From Firmicutes bacterium AM55-24TS (lineage in GTDB: Bacteria > Bacillota > Clostridia > UBA1381): a stretch of DNA of 15,927 nt. The notes beneath the pieces were generated by a model that was not told the DNA's origin, did not search any database, and saw nothing but the letters and a program-made list of their open reading frames with translations. A program made the position numbers and the translations under genes. Each line of letters starts with the position of its first letter. Position 1 is the stretch's first letter. Shown here piece after piece: positions 1-6,653 of this stretch. The stretch lies in assembly GCA_003460745.1 (NCBI GenBank), contig QTVU01000052.1:1-15927 (forward strand). Direction: 5' to 3'.

Positions 1-6
1 CATCGG

Positions 7-43
7 AGGGGAGCTGTCAACACAGGTTGACTGAGGGGTGGGC
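7..43 (-). repeat. Short palindromic repeat, copy 1 (cut by the window edge)
   Basis: Read on the minus strand, this stretch shares two blocks with the element at 5975-6049: ACCCCTCAGTC (plus-strand 29-39) and GACAGCTCCCCT (plus-strand 7-18). Between them lies a hairpin with arms GTCAAC and GTTGAC (16-21 and 26-31) and a 4-nt loop. The other copy has arms GTCGGC and GCCGAC, so two base pairs have changed in step. The element runs off the left edge, so the rest of its structure cannot be seen. It looks like a dispersed intergenic repeat rather than a gene. Confidence 0.6.
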
Positions 44-80
44 TTTTACCGGAGGTCGTGTGTGTCGTCCCATACTACTC

Positions 81-99
81 GGGCGACCAATGGCCGCCC
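81..99. repeat. GC-rich hairpin repeat
   Basis: Arms GGGCGACC (81-88) and GGCCGCCC (92-99) flank a 3-nt loop. On the minus strand the single mismatch becomes a G-U wobble, so a transcript of that strand would form eight continuous pairs. It stands out as GC-rich within AT-rich flanks and lies next to repeat copy 1. From memory, similar GGGCGGCC-type palindromes occur between genes in gut Clostridia. No T-tract follows on either strand, so I do not call it a terminator. Confidence 0.45.
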
Positions 100-128
100 A
101 CAAGGTTTATTTATATTTACCGCACACC

Positions 129-159
129 AAAAGGGACACTAAATTTTAGTGTCCCTTTT
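129..159 (-). terminator. Intrinsic terminator of the argD-argF-GNAT unit
   Basis: A 14-bp perfect stem (129-142 pairing with 146-159, core GGGACACTAAA) with a 3-nt loop begins 2 nt after the stop codon of the GNAT gene. On the minus strand the stem ends in CCCTTTT. The T-run is short, but the stem is strong and well placed. It may work in both directions, since the plus strand also ends in TTTTA. Confidence 0.85.
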
Positions 160-161
160 AC

Positions 162-659
162 TTAACAATCTTTCTTTTGATATTCCTTAATCAACAATGC
201 ACGAACATAACCTCGCGACTTATCTGTCGAATCAATATAAAAACCTCTGCCGTAATAAAAACGAATAAGCGATGTAATCTTTGAGCCTGTATGCAACTGA
301 ATTTGAGTTACACCCTTTTTAACCATTATTTTATCAACAAGATTCATTATTGATTTACCGATACCGTTATTTTGACTTGTAACCTTTACCGCAAAACGTG
401 ACAAATAGGCGGTTTTATCGGGAAACACCTCAACTCTCACACTGCCGACAGGCTCACCGTCCGACAATGCAAGCAATACAACTTTTGTATCTATATCTTT
501 TTTCACATCATTATACGATTCTTCAAGTGCCGCAAGATTTTCAACGCCTGACATCTGCTGATATTTAACAAATGCCTCACGCGTGATATTCATAATTGCG
601 GGTATATCATCATAATTAGCCAAACGCACTTGAAATAATGACTGATAATCACTTTCCAT
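162..659 (-). CDS. GNAT-family N-acetyltransferase in the arginine operon
   Basis: This 165-residue protein has the GNAT fold signature. A beta-strand region (SRFAVKV, about 87-93) leads into the acetyl-CoA pyrophosphate loop QNNGIGK (96-102), and RFYYGRGF (133-140) matches the typical C-terminal motif. GNAT enzymes move an acetyl group from acetyl-CoA to an amine; the substrate cannot be read from the sequence. It is the third gene of the argD-argF unit. The start is fixed by a GGAGG site at 668-672, 8 nt upstream and just after the argF stop codon. Its place in a probably ArgR-controlled unit raises the possibility that it acetylates glutamate or a related arginine intermediate, but generic acetyltransferases also occur at operon ends. 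The family call is firm; the role is inference. Confidence 0.85.
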   Translation of the reverse strand: MESDYQSLFQVRLANYDDIPAIMNITREAFVKYQQMSGVENLAALEESYNDVKKDIDTKVVLLALSDGEPVGSVRVEVFPDKTAYLSRFAVKVTSQNNGIGKSIMNLVDKIMVKKGVTQIQLHTGSKITSLIRFYYGRGFYIDSTDKSRGYVRALLIKEYQKKDC

Positions 660-674
660 TACTATAACCTCCGA

Positions 675-1592
675 TTATCCCATCAATGTTGCCATAACTG
701 CTTTTTGAGCGTGAAGTCTGTTTTCAGCCTCGTCAAAAATAACAGATTGAGGTCCGTCTATAACTTCTTCTGTAACTTCAAAACCGCGATATGCAGGCAA
801 GCAGTGCATAAATACAGCGTCATCTGCGGCATTCTTGAACAATTCACCGTTTACTTGATACGGCATAAATATCTTTTGTCTTTCTGCCTTTTCAGCCTCT
901 TGTCCCATTGATACCCATGTATCTGTATAAACTACATCTGCATTTTTAATTGCCTCAACCGGATCTGTTGTCAAAATCAATTCTTTTCCCGACTTCTTGA
1001 AGTCGTCCTTTGCGTTTGCAACCACTTCCGCATCACACTGATAATTTTCAGGTGTTGCGATTGCACAGTCCATACCTGCCTTTGCACAGCCGTACATAAG
1101 CGAATGTGCCATATTATTACCGTCACCGATATATGCAAGTTTCAATCCCTCAAGCTTACCCTTATGCTCATATGTTGTCATAAGGTCTGCAAGCACTTGA
1201 CATGGGTGAAGCAAGTCTGTAAGTGCGTTGATTACAGGGATATTTGCATATTCTGCAAGGTCCAAAACGTCTTGATGTGCATAAGTACGAATCATAATAC
1301 CGTCAAGCATTCTTTCCAAAACCTTTGCAGTATCGTAAATTGATTCTCCACGTCCAAGCTGAATGTCGTTTGACGATAAGAACAACGGATAACCGCCAAG
1401 TTGAGTCATACCTACTTCAAATGATACTCTTGTTCTTGTTGATGATTTTGTGAATATCATACCAAGTGTTTTACCCTTTAAAATATGATGTTCAATTCCG
1501 CTTTTCTGTTCCTTTTTTAATTTTAAACCAAGCTCCAAAAGTCCTTTTACTTCTTCTGAAGTTAAATCGTGTAAACTGATTAAATCTTTCAT
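675..1592 (-). CDS. argF: Ornithine carbamoyltransferase
   Basis: This enzyme joins ornithine and carbamoyl phosphate to make citrulline in cytoplasmic arginine biosynthesis. The 305-residue length is normal for the family. The carbamoyl-phosphate loop STRTR is at residues 51-55, the HPCQ motif at 129-132 and a GDGNNM turn at 156-161. The ornithine-side motifs DTWVSMGQE and HCLPAYRG follow near the C-terminus; the cysteine of HCLP is the conserved active-site residue. The gene starts 1 nt after the argD stop codon, and its GGAGGA ribosome site (1601-1606) lies inside the end of argD, so the two are probably translationally coupled. The family also includes catabolic enzymes (arcB), but the partnership with argD and the ARG box upstream favour a biosynthetic role. 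Confidence 0.97.
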   Translation of the reverse strand: MKDLISLHDLTSEEVKGLLELGLKLKKEQKSGIEHHILKGKTLGMIFTKSSTRTRVSFEVGMTQLGGYPLFLSSNDIQLGRGESIYDTAKVLERMLDGIMIRTYAHQDVLDLAEYANIPVINALTDLLHPCQVLADLMTTYEHKGKLEGLKLAYIGDGNNMAHSLMYGCAKAGMDCAIATPENYQCDAEVVANAKDDFKKSGKELILTTDPVEAIKNADVVYTDTWVSMGQEAEKAERQKIFMPYQVNGELFKNAADDAVFMHCLPAYRGFEVTEEVIDGPQSVIFDEAENRLHAQKAVMATLMG

Positions 1593-1593
1593 T

Positions 1594-2787
1594 TTATAAT
1601 TCCTCCAAAATGTTATTTAGTGTATCTATAAATATGTTAATGTCTGTTTCTTTTATAATTAACGGCGGTGCAATTCTGATTGTGTTGCCGCCACAAAGAC
1701 TTGTAAGCATTTTATTTTCAAACAACTTATTAAATACAGTCTTAGCTATGCTGTCCTCCAACTGAATACCAATCAAAAGACCTGCATTTCTGACATCTGT
1801 AATTTTATCCGAATATTTATTTTGAAGTTCTGTAAGTTTTTCTTTAAAATACTTACCCATCTTACCTGCATTTTCAACAAGATGTTCCTTTTCAAAAATA
1901 TCAAACACAGCCAATCCTGCCGCCGTTGCGAACGGATTACCGCCGAATGTTGTTCCGTGGTCACCCGGTTCAAATGCAGACGCAACCTTTTTGCCCGCAC
2001 ATACCGCACCAATCGGAATACCGCCGCCAAGTGCCTTTGCCGAAGTGAAAATATCCGGTTCAACGCCGTACATTTGATGTGCAAAAAGATAACCTGTTCT
2101 GCCCATACCGGTCTGTACTTCGTCAAAAATAAGAATAATATCTTTCTCGTCGCATAGCTTTCTAAGCTTTTCAACGTATTCCTTATCCATCGGATGAACT
2201 CCGCTTTCACCTTGAATAAGTTCAATCATAATTGCCGCAGTTTTATCAGTAACCGCGTCCTCAATCGCTTTAAAATTATTAGGCTCAACCTGCTTGAAAC
2301 CCGGTGTCAACGGTCTGTACGGCTTTTGATATTTTTCCTGGCCTGTAGCCGCAACGGTTGCAAGAGTTCTGCCGTGGAATGACTTATCAAGCGTGATTAT
2401 CTCATACTTATCCAAACCTTTTTTATAATAATAAATCTTTGCAAGTTTGAATGCACCCTCATTGGCCTCTGCACCGCTGTTTGCGAAAAACGCTTTTTCC
2501 GCACAAGTATTTTCAACAAGCTTTTGTGCAAGCTTTGCTTGATTTTCTATATAATAAAGACTTGATGTATGCACTACTTTATCAAGTTGATTTTTAAGTG
2601 CGTTTATAAAATCTTTGTGTCCGTGACCCAACGCATTTACGGCAATTCCGCCAAGAAAATCGTAATATGTATTACCCTTGTCGTCAAACAGTTTCATTCC
2701 CTCGCCCTTTTCAAAGCATACAGGAAGTCTGTCGCCGAAAGTATTCAAATAATATTTTTTATCTAATTGTATAACTTCATCAAGCAT
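1594..2787 (-). CDS. argD: Acetylornithine aminotransferase
   Basis: This is a PLP-dependent class III aminotransferase of 397 residues. It converts N-acetylglutamate semialdehyde and glutamate to N-acetylornithine and 2-oxoglutarate; some members also act in lysine synthesis. Visible motifs are NSGAEANE (103-110), SFHGRT around 136-141, DEVQTGMGR (222-230) and the PLP lysine in SAKALGGG (Lys 251), followed by the phosphate-binding HGTTFGGNP. It is the first gene of its unit, with a GGAGGG ribosome site at 2794-2799, 6 nt before the ATG. A sigma-A promoter carrying an ARG box lies just upstream. The other early arginine genes (argC, argJ, argB) are not in this window. Ornithine aminotransferase is a close relative, but the argF neighbour and the operator make argD the better call. 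Confidence 0.95.
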   Translation of the reverse strand: MLDEVIQLDKKYYLNTFGDRLPVCFEKGEGMKLFDDKGNTYYDFLGGIAVNALGHGHKDFINALKNQLDKVVHTSSLYYIENQAKLAQKLVENTCAEKAFFANSGAEANEGAFKLAKIYYYKKGLDKYEIITLDKSFHGRTLATVAATGQEKYQKPYRPLTPGFKQVEPNNFKAIEDAVTDKTAAIMIELIQGESGVHPMDKEYVEKLRKLCDEKDIILIFDEVQTGMGRTGYLFAHQMYGVEPDIFTSAKALGGGIPIGAVCAGKKVASAFEPGDHGTTFGGNPFATAAGLAVFDIFEKEHLVENAGKMGKYFKEKLTELQNKYSDKITDVRNAGLLIGIQLEDSIAKTVFNKLFENKMLTSLCGGNTIRIAPPLIIKETDINIFIDTLNNILEEL

Positions 2788-2820
2788 TACTAACCCTCCA
2801 AAATTTCAAATACGTTTATG

Positions 2821-2849
2821 ATTATACTCCTTTTTGAATAAAAATGCAA
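2821..2849 (-). promoter_or_regulatory. Sigma-A promoter of argD-argF-GNAT
   Basis: On the minus strand the -35 element is TTGCAT (2844-2849), the spacer is exactly 17 nt, and the -10 element is a perfect TATAAT (2821-2826). Transcription should start near 2813-2815, leaving a leader of about 27 nt before the argD start at 2787. No leader hairpin or riboswitch fits in that short space, so control is probably at initiation. Confidence 0.8.
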
Positions 2850-2850
2850 G
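2833..2850. promoter_or_regulatory. ARG box: probable ArgR operator
   Basis: The plus-strand sequence TTTGAATAAAAATGCAAG matches the published ARG-box consensus WNTGAATWWWWATTCANW at 16 of 18 positions (mismatches at positions 14 and 18). It covers the -35 element and most of the spacer of the argD promoter, the usual place for repression by blocking RNA polymerase. ArgR/AhrC binds such boxes when arginine is present. I see only one clear box; a second, weaker one cannot be excluded. Confidence 0.75.
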
Positions 2851-2882
2851 TCTTTTTGACAAAAAAGTTTAAATCATATAAA

Positions 2883-2925
2883 ACAGTGCATAAATATTCA
2901 TCGAGTATGAATATTTATGCACTGT
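2883..2925 (-). terminator. Long perfect hairpin ending the hflX-trx unit
   Basis: A 19-bp perfect inverted repeat (2883-2901 with 2907-2925) with loop CGAGT begins 23 nt after the thioredoxin stop codon. On the minus strand it is followed by TTTTATATG, a modest T-run. The stem is AT-rich in the middle. Position and symmetry suggest a terminator or an mRNA 3'-end stabiliser for unit C, insulating it from the argD promoter immediately downstream. Confidence 0.75.
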
Positions 2926-2948
2926 ACTGAATAATTAATCAGTTTTAA

Positions 2949-3266
2949 TCATATAAATTCATCTATTGCGTCCTCGTAATCGTCAAGAGAATGTGCGCCG
3001 ACAATCTTCTTAACAGGTTTGCCGTCTATAAATAAAATTACAGTCGGTATTGAAACAATAGCATTTTGAGCGGCAAGCTCGCCTTGATCGTCAACATTAA
3101 CCTTGCACACCTTGACTTTACCGTTGTATTCCTCTGCAATTTGAGAGATTATAGGCGCAACCATTTTGCAAGGTCCGCACCAAGAAGCCCAAAAGTCAAC
3201 AAGCACAGGCATATTTGACTTTATAACTTCACCATCATAGTTTTCCTTTGTCAATTCGATTTCCAT
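2949..3266 (-). CDS. trxA: Thioredoxin
   Basis: This is a 105-residue classical thioredoxin, a cytoplasmic thiol-disulfide carrier reduced by thioredoxin reductase. The redox motif WCGPC has cysteines 30 and 33, preceded by the usual VDFWASW. The conserved Asp of the fold is in VDFW, and the cis-proline loop SIPT gives Pro 74. Extra cysteine 54 lies away from the active site. The start is supported by a TCCTCCT complement (3274-3280), 7 nt upstream. It is the last gene of unit C, 26 nt after the preceding gene, with a long hairpin beyond its stop. A thioredoxin reductase lies about 11 kb away in this window in a different unit, so the pair is not co-transcribed. The trxA symbol reflects sequence type; the genome may hold other thioredoxins. 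Confidence 0.96.
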   Translation of the reverse strand: MEIELTKENYDGEVIKSNMPVLVDFWASWCGPCKMVAPIISQIAEEYNGKVKVCKVNVDDQGELAAQNAIVSIPTVILFIDGKPVKKIVGAHSLDDYEDAIDEFI

Positions 3267-3292
3267 TTGTATTTCCTCCTCTATGAACTGTG

Positions 3293-3910
3293 TTATTTAT
3301 ATAACGGGATTGTTGTAAACACTCTGTTTACAGCACCGGATTCATACACGCTCTTTTCGGAAAATCCCGTTTCGGTGTGTGTATATTGCTTTATTGTTGT
3401 TCCCGCACCGGTGAAAACATATACATTTATATTTTTCGTACCGTTGTCGGTTTCGGTAACATCGTAATAAACACTTCCGTTACTTACATTTTGGTCAAAC
3501 AATGTATAATATCCGCCGTTACCGTCCGATACTTCAAGCACCCACTTTTGACTGTCGTCCCAAATAAATTCATCACCGTCTTTTTGTGCGGAAGTGTATA
3601 ATGTAAGTGCACCGTTGTCGGTTGTGTTGCTCGATGATTCAACTGTACTCCACGTTGAATCAACTGCTGACTCATTCGATTTATTTATTATTCTTACATC
3701 CCCTTTCGGTTCAGGCACATCTTCCGACGGCTTACTCTCAGGTTCAGCACTTTCCGAAGGCTCATTGCTCTCTTTCGGCATATCGAGAATATTTTTAGGC
3801 AGTGCCGATACAATACTGCTTTGTTTTGCTCTCTGACCTGCCACATATCCGCCGCCGACAAGTATAACGGCAGCCAATATACAGCATATCGCTTTAATTA
3901 CTTTCTTCAT
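3293..3910 (-). CDS. Secreted or membrane-anchored protein of unknown function
   Basis: I do not recognise this 205-residue protein. Residues 1-25 are a lysine-start hydrophobic segment (ICCILAAVILVGGGYVAG), either a signal peptide or an N-terminal anchor. There is no lipobox, and the only two cysteines (9 and 10) lie inside this segment. Residues 43-69 form a linker rich in Pro, Glu and Ser. The remainder (about 71-205) is rich in Thr, Ser, Gly, Asn and aromatics with alternating hydrophobics (for example KWVLEVSDGNGGYYTLF), suggesting an extracellular beta domain. Its ATG overlaps the yigZ-type stop codon by 3 nt (ATGA), with GGAGGA 6 nt upstream, so the genes are coupled. Sitting between two cytoplasmic-function genes it may simply be a passenger; no link to thioredoxin can be shown, as the outer part has no cysteine. 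Confidence 0.75.
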   Translation of the reverse strand: MKKVIKAICCILAAVILVGGGYVAGQRAKQSSIVSALPKNILDMPKESNEPSESAEPESKPSEDVPEPKGDVRIINKSNESAVDSTWSTVESSSNTTDNGALTLYTSAQKDGDEFIWDDSQKWVLEVSDGNGGYYTLFDQNVSNGSVYYDVTETDNGTKNINVYVFTGAGTTIKQYTHTETGFSEKSVYESGAVNRVFTTIPLYK

Positions 3911-4551
3911 CCCTCTTCCTCCTTAACATCAACATATTTTTTATCAATCTTTTCACAAACCGCTCCTGCATTCGTCATATTGATTATTTCCGCAATAACG
4001 TTATCGGTCGTATCAATCGGACACGATATGATAAAAGTAACCTCATCTTCGTAAACAGTGTCCTCAAGCAAATATCCTTTAGTCATAATCTCATGTTGCA
4101 TTTTTCCGAGCAGAGAATAATCAACTTTTACAGAAACTATATCGCAAAGCTTTCTTATAACTATTTCCGACTCAATCAGTCCCTGTTTTGCCGATGCTCC
4201 GTAAGTATGTACAAGTCCGCCCGTTCCGAGAAGTGTACCGCCAAAATAACGCGTAACCACTACAACCACATCAACTATCCCGGATTTACGGATTGCGTCA
4301 AGAACGGGCATTCCTGCCGTTCCCGACGGTTCGCCGTCGTCACTGTAACGAAAAATATTATTTTCATCAATCACATATGCGTAAACATTATGCGTTGCAT
4401 CCGAATACTTTGAACGCATTTCATTCAAAAACGCAAGTGCATCATCTTCATTGTCAACAGGTTTTACATTTGCAATAAATTTTGATTTTTTCTCTATAAG
4501 CAGTGACTGCGACTGCTTTTTTACCGTTTTGTATACGTCTTTTTTTGACAT
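3907..4551 (-). CDS. yigZ: YigZ/IMPACT-family protein
   Basis: This 214-residue protein has the two-part layout of bacterial YigZ/YvyE proteins. The N-terminal IMPACT (UPF0029) domain shows KSKFIA (22-27), DATHNVYAYV (51-60), SDDGEPSGTAG (70-80) and the family signature RYFGGTLLGTGGLV (101-114). A ferredoxin-like C-terminal domain (DUF1949 type, about 140-205) follows. The eukaryotic relative IMPACT regulates the kinase GCN2; the bacterial role is unsettled and is thought to be linked to translation or nucleic-acid binding. The ATG is 1 nt after the hflX stop codon, and the nearest SD-like GGGAG (4565-4569) is 13 nt away, which is rather far, so translation probably depends on coupling to hflX. 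Being next to hflX supports a translation-linked role, but that is inference. Confidence 0.92.
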   Translation of the reverse strand: MSKKDVYKTVKKQSQSLLIEKKSKFIANVKPVDNEDDALAFLNEMRSKYSDATHNVYAYVIDENNIFRYSDDGEPSGTAGMPVLDAIRKSGIVDVVVVVTRYFGGTLLGTGGLVHTYGASAKQGLIESEIVIRKLCDIVSVKVDYSLLGKMQHEIMTKGYLLEDTVYEDEVTFIISCPIDTTDNVIAEIINMTNAGAVCEKIDKKYVDVKEEEG

Positions 4552-4552
4552 T

Positions 4553-5812
4553 TTACAAAATATACTCCCTTATTTTATCATACATTTGAGCGTCTACCAT
4601 AAGCTCCATTACAGTGCCGTTTTCGCCGTATTCTTCTGATATTACTTTTTGATTTTCATGAAGTTCATTCACAAGCGAACCTGCACTGTACGGTATACAA
4701 GCCTTAACTTTCTGCTTTTTACCAGGTGCGGTGTCGGCTATCGCTTCAATCAATTTATCAATATTTGTTCTGTGCTTGGCACTTATATATACGCACTTGT
4801 CACTCTTTAAATTAGTTATCGGATAATCTTCAAGTCTGTCGCACTTATTAAACACCGCCACAACCGGCTTACCGACCGCACCGATGTCAGACAAAACTTG
4901 TTCCACGACTGTGATTTGATTGTCCATTTCTTCCCCCGACGCATCAATAACGTGTAAAAGCACATCTGCCACAACCGCTTCTTCAAGTGTTGATTTAAAA
5001 GCCTCAATAAGATGGTGCGGAAGTTTTCTTATAAAACCAACAGTATCGACAAGTAATATTTTTCTGTTATCGTCAAGTGTTATCGCTCTTGATGTAGGGT
5101 CAAGCGTTGCGAAAAGTTTATCTTCTGCAAACACCTGTGCGTCTGTAAGCGTGTTTAAAAGCGTTGATTTGCCTGCGTTAGTGTAACCCACAAGTGCCGC
5201 AGTTATAACACCGTCTTTCTTGCGTCTGTCCCGAATAAGTCCACGATGTTTTTTCAGTTCCTTGATTTCTTCTTCAAGTGCCGAAATTCTTCGTCTTATA
5301 TGACGTCTGTCACTTTCAAGACGCGTTTCACCCGGACCTCTTGTGCCTATTCCCGCACCTGTACGGCTCATTTCCACACCGAAACCGCGAAGTCGCGGCA
5401 AGCGGTATTTAAGCTGTGCAAGCTCAACTTGAAGTTTACCCTCGCCGCTTTTGGCACGCATTGCGAAAATATCAAGTATAAGCATAGAACGATCAAGCAC
5501 TTTTATTTCAAGAAAATCACTTATATTTCTCATTTGTACAGGCGAAAGCTCATCATCAAACACAACCATATCGGCATTAAGCGTTTCTATGGCAATTTTG
5601 AGTTCATCAAGTTTGCCCTCGCCCATATACGTTGCACTTTCCAAATCAGCCTTGTTTTGAATCATTTCACCCACAACAATACCGCCTGCCGTTTTCACCA
5701 ATTCGCCAAGCTCATGTATTGATTCTTCAGTTGTATCCCAAAGTGCGTCACGCATACCGCGATGTACACCCGCTAAAATTACACGTTCCTGTTTTTGCTC
5801 GTTATACTCCAT
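4553..5812 (-). CDS. hflX: GTPase HflX, ribosome-splitting factor
   Basis: This 419-residue GTPase has the HflX layout. An N-terminal nucleotide-binding-like domain (about 10-120) is followed by a helical linker carrying the signature GTRGPGETRLE (156-166). The G domain has the P-loop GYTNAGKST (209-217), the G2 threonine in ATLDPTSR, DTVGF (256-260), NKCD (322-325) and an SAK G5 motif. A short C-terminal domain completes it. HflX binds the 50S subunit and dissociates stalled ribosomes under heat or antibiotic stress. It is the first gene of unit C. The start has a GAGG site (5818-5821) 5 nt upstream, a little close but usable. A possible extended -10 promoter lies about 31-39 nt before the ATG. 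All catalytic motifs are present, so it should be active. Confidence 0.96.
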   Translation of the reverse strand: MEYNEQKQERVILAGVHRGMRDALWDTTEESIHELGELVKTAGGIVVGEMIQNKADLESATYMGEGKLDELKIAIETLNADMVVFDDELSPVQMRNISDFLEIKVLDRSMLILDIFAMRAKSGEGKLQVELAQLKYRLPRLRGFGVEMSRTGAGIGTRGPGETRLESDRRHIRRRISALEEEIKELKKHRGLIRDRRKKDGVITAALVGYTNAGKSTLLNTLTDAQVFAEDKLFATLDPTSRAITLDDNRKILLVDTVGFIRKLPHHLIEAFKSTLEEAVVADVLLHVIDASGEEMDNQITVVEQVLSDIGAVGKPVVAVFNKCDRLEDYPITNLKSDKCVYISAKHRTNIDKLIEAIADTAPGKKQKVKACIPYSAGSLVNELHENQKVISEEYGENGTVMELMVDAQMYDKIREYIL

Positions 5813-5842
5813 ATTTACCTCGCTTTTTGTTTCTATATATTC

Positions 5843-5851
5843 AGTATAACA
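5843..5851 (-). promoter_or_regulatory. Possible extended -10 promoter for hflX
   Basis: On the minus strand the sequence TGTTATACT carries a TGn extension before a TATACT -10 box (5843-5848), about 30 nt before the hflX start. No good -35 hexamer lies 16-18 nt upstream. A second TATACT at 5866-5871 has a TTGAAT hexamer only 15 nt upstream of it. Either could be used. This is a reading of short motifs in AT-rich DNA, so it is tentative. Confidence 0.4.
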
Positions 5852-5914
5852 AAAAAATCGTTTTTAGTATACCCTTTTGGTGAAAAATTCAAAAAATTTT
5901 AATATTATAAATAA

Positions 5915-5950
5915 AAAATATCGGTATGATTTTTTCCATACCGATATTTT
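5915..5950 (-). terminator. Terminator of the MMPL-GLUG-TetR unit
   Basis: A 14-bp perfect stem (5915-5928 with 5937-5950) with an 8-nt loop has the core TATCGGTATG. It is followed on the minus strand by TTATTTATAA beyond the T-rich foot of the stem, and on the plus strand the stem itself ends in TTTT. It sits between tetR and the hflX promoter. The short palindromic repeat at 5975-6049 lies between tetR and this hairpin. Confidence 0.8.
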
Positions 5951-5974
5951 AAGTTATATCGTGTGTTTTATATT

Positions 5975-6049
5975 TGCCACCCCTCAGTCGGCTACGCCGA
6001 CAGCTCCCCTTTATGGGAGCCGAAAGTCTCTCCTTGAGGAGAGGTGGCA
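5975..6049. repeat. Short palindromic repeat, copy 2, cloverleaf fold
   Basis: The ends TGCCACC (5975-5981) and GGTGGCA (6043-6049) are perfect inverted repeats. Inside are three more perfect hairpins: GTCGGC/GCCGAC (5987-5992, 5996-6001), GCTCCC/GGGAGC (6003-6008, 6015-6020) and CTCTCC/GGAGAG (6028-6033, 6038-6043, sharing one base with the outer stem). Together they make a four-stem cloverleaf in about 75 bp. An additional GGTGGC at 6064-6069 touches the tetR stop codon and could be an alternative outer end. The element carries no reading frame of note. It resembles a MITE or REP-like dispersed repeat, and half of it matches copy 1 at the left edge of the window. Confidence 0.75.
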
Positions 6050-6068
6050 CATAATGCCGGAGTGGTGG

Positions 6069-6653
6069 CTATCTTTTCACATATTTTTGAACACAAATTT
6101 TAATTGACTCGCTCATAATTTCGGTACACTTTTTAAGTGACATACCAATACTGCCTGCTGCCCAATCCTCAATAACCGAAACATAACCGCCGATAAACAA
6201 TCTCAAATTCATTTCAAACGATTCTTTATCGCTGATATACGAAGCTTCGGACGCGTCACGCATACACTTTTCAATAACTATATCGCGAAGTCTTTTAAGG
6301 AACTTATCCGCACCGTCTGTATTCAAGAGCATTTTATACATTTCCTCGTCGTCCTCAATAAATTCACGAACGTGATTCATAATATCATACGGATCTTCAA
6401 GAACACTCTTAATTGCGTTTTTATTTATCGAACCGAACAGTTCATTTATAACGTCCGTCTGAATTTTTTCGCGAACATCGTCAGCCGTTTTGAAATGTGC
6501 GTAAAATGTACTTCTGTTAAGATCAGCCGTATTGACAATATCGGTAACGGTTATCTTCTTATTCTTTTGCATAAGTTCAACATACGCATGGACAATCGCT
6601 TTTTCAGAACGTGTAAAATTCCTATACGTTTTCTTTTTCTTTACTTCTTCCAT
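6069..6653 (-). CDS. TetR-family transcriptional regulator
   Basis: This 194-residue protein has a TetR-type helix-turn-helix at about 34-55, with ITVTDIVNTADLNRSTFYAHF ending in the family's F-Y-x-H-F pattern. The remainder is an all-helical ligand and dimer domain too divergent to suggest a ligand. A lysine-rich N-terminal arm precedes the HTH. The start is fixed by AGGAGGA (6663-6669), 9 nt upstream, which lies inside the coding end of the surface-protein gene. The restored surface gene would overlap tetR by 32 nt. As the last gene of a unit with an MMPL transporter it most likely represses its own operon, with a transported compound as inducer; this is inference from the usual arrangement. 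The stop codon touches the palindromic repeat, but the C-terminus looks natural. Confidence 0.9.
   Translation of the reverse strand: MEEVKKKKTYRNFTRSEKAIVHAYVELMQKNKKITVTDIVNTADLNRSTFYAHFKTADDVREKIQTDVINELFGSINKNAIKSVLEDPYDIMNHVREFIEDDEEMYKMLLNTDGADKFLKRLRDIVIEKCMRDASEASYISDKESFEMNLRLFIGGYVSVIEDWAAGSIGMSLKKCTEIMSESIKICVQKYVKR

Noticed and set aside
2883..2925. The long palindrome as an operator for argD
   Set aside because: It sits upstream of the argD promoter but follows the thioredoxin stop codon and has a small loop and a T-run. A terminator explains it better, though a binding role is not excluded.
5246..5722. A plus-strand reading frame of 158 codons inside hflX
   Set aside because: It lies opposite a well-conserved GTPase gene, its translation is low-complexity and unlike any protein family, and no promoter or ribosome site fits.
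5975..6049. A tRNA or tRNA-like gene, because of the cloverleaf
   Set aside because: There are no conserved T-loop or D-loop bases, no 7-nt anticodon loop and no standard acceptor geometry. The fold comes from nested palindromes of a repeat.
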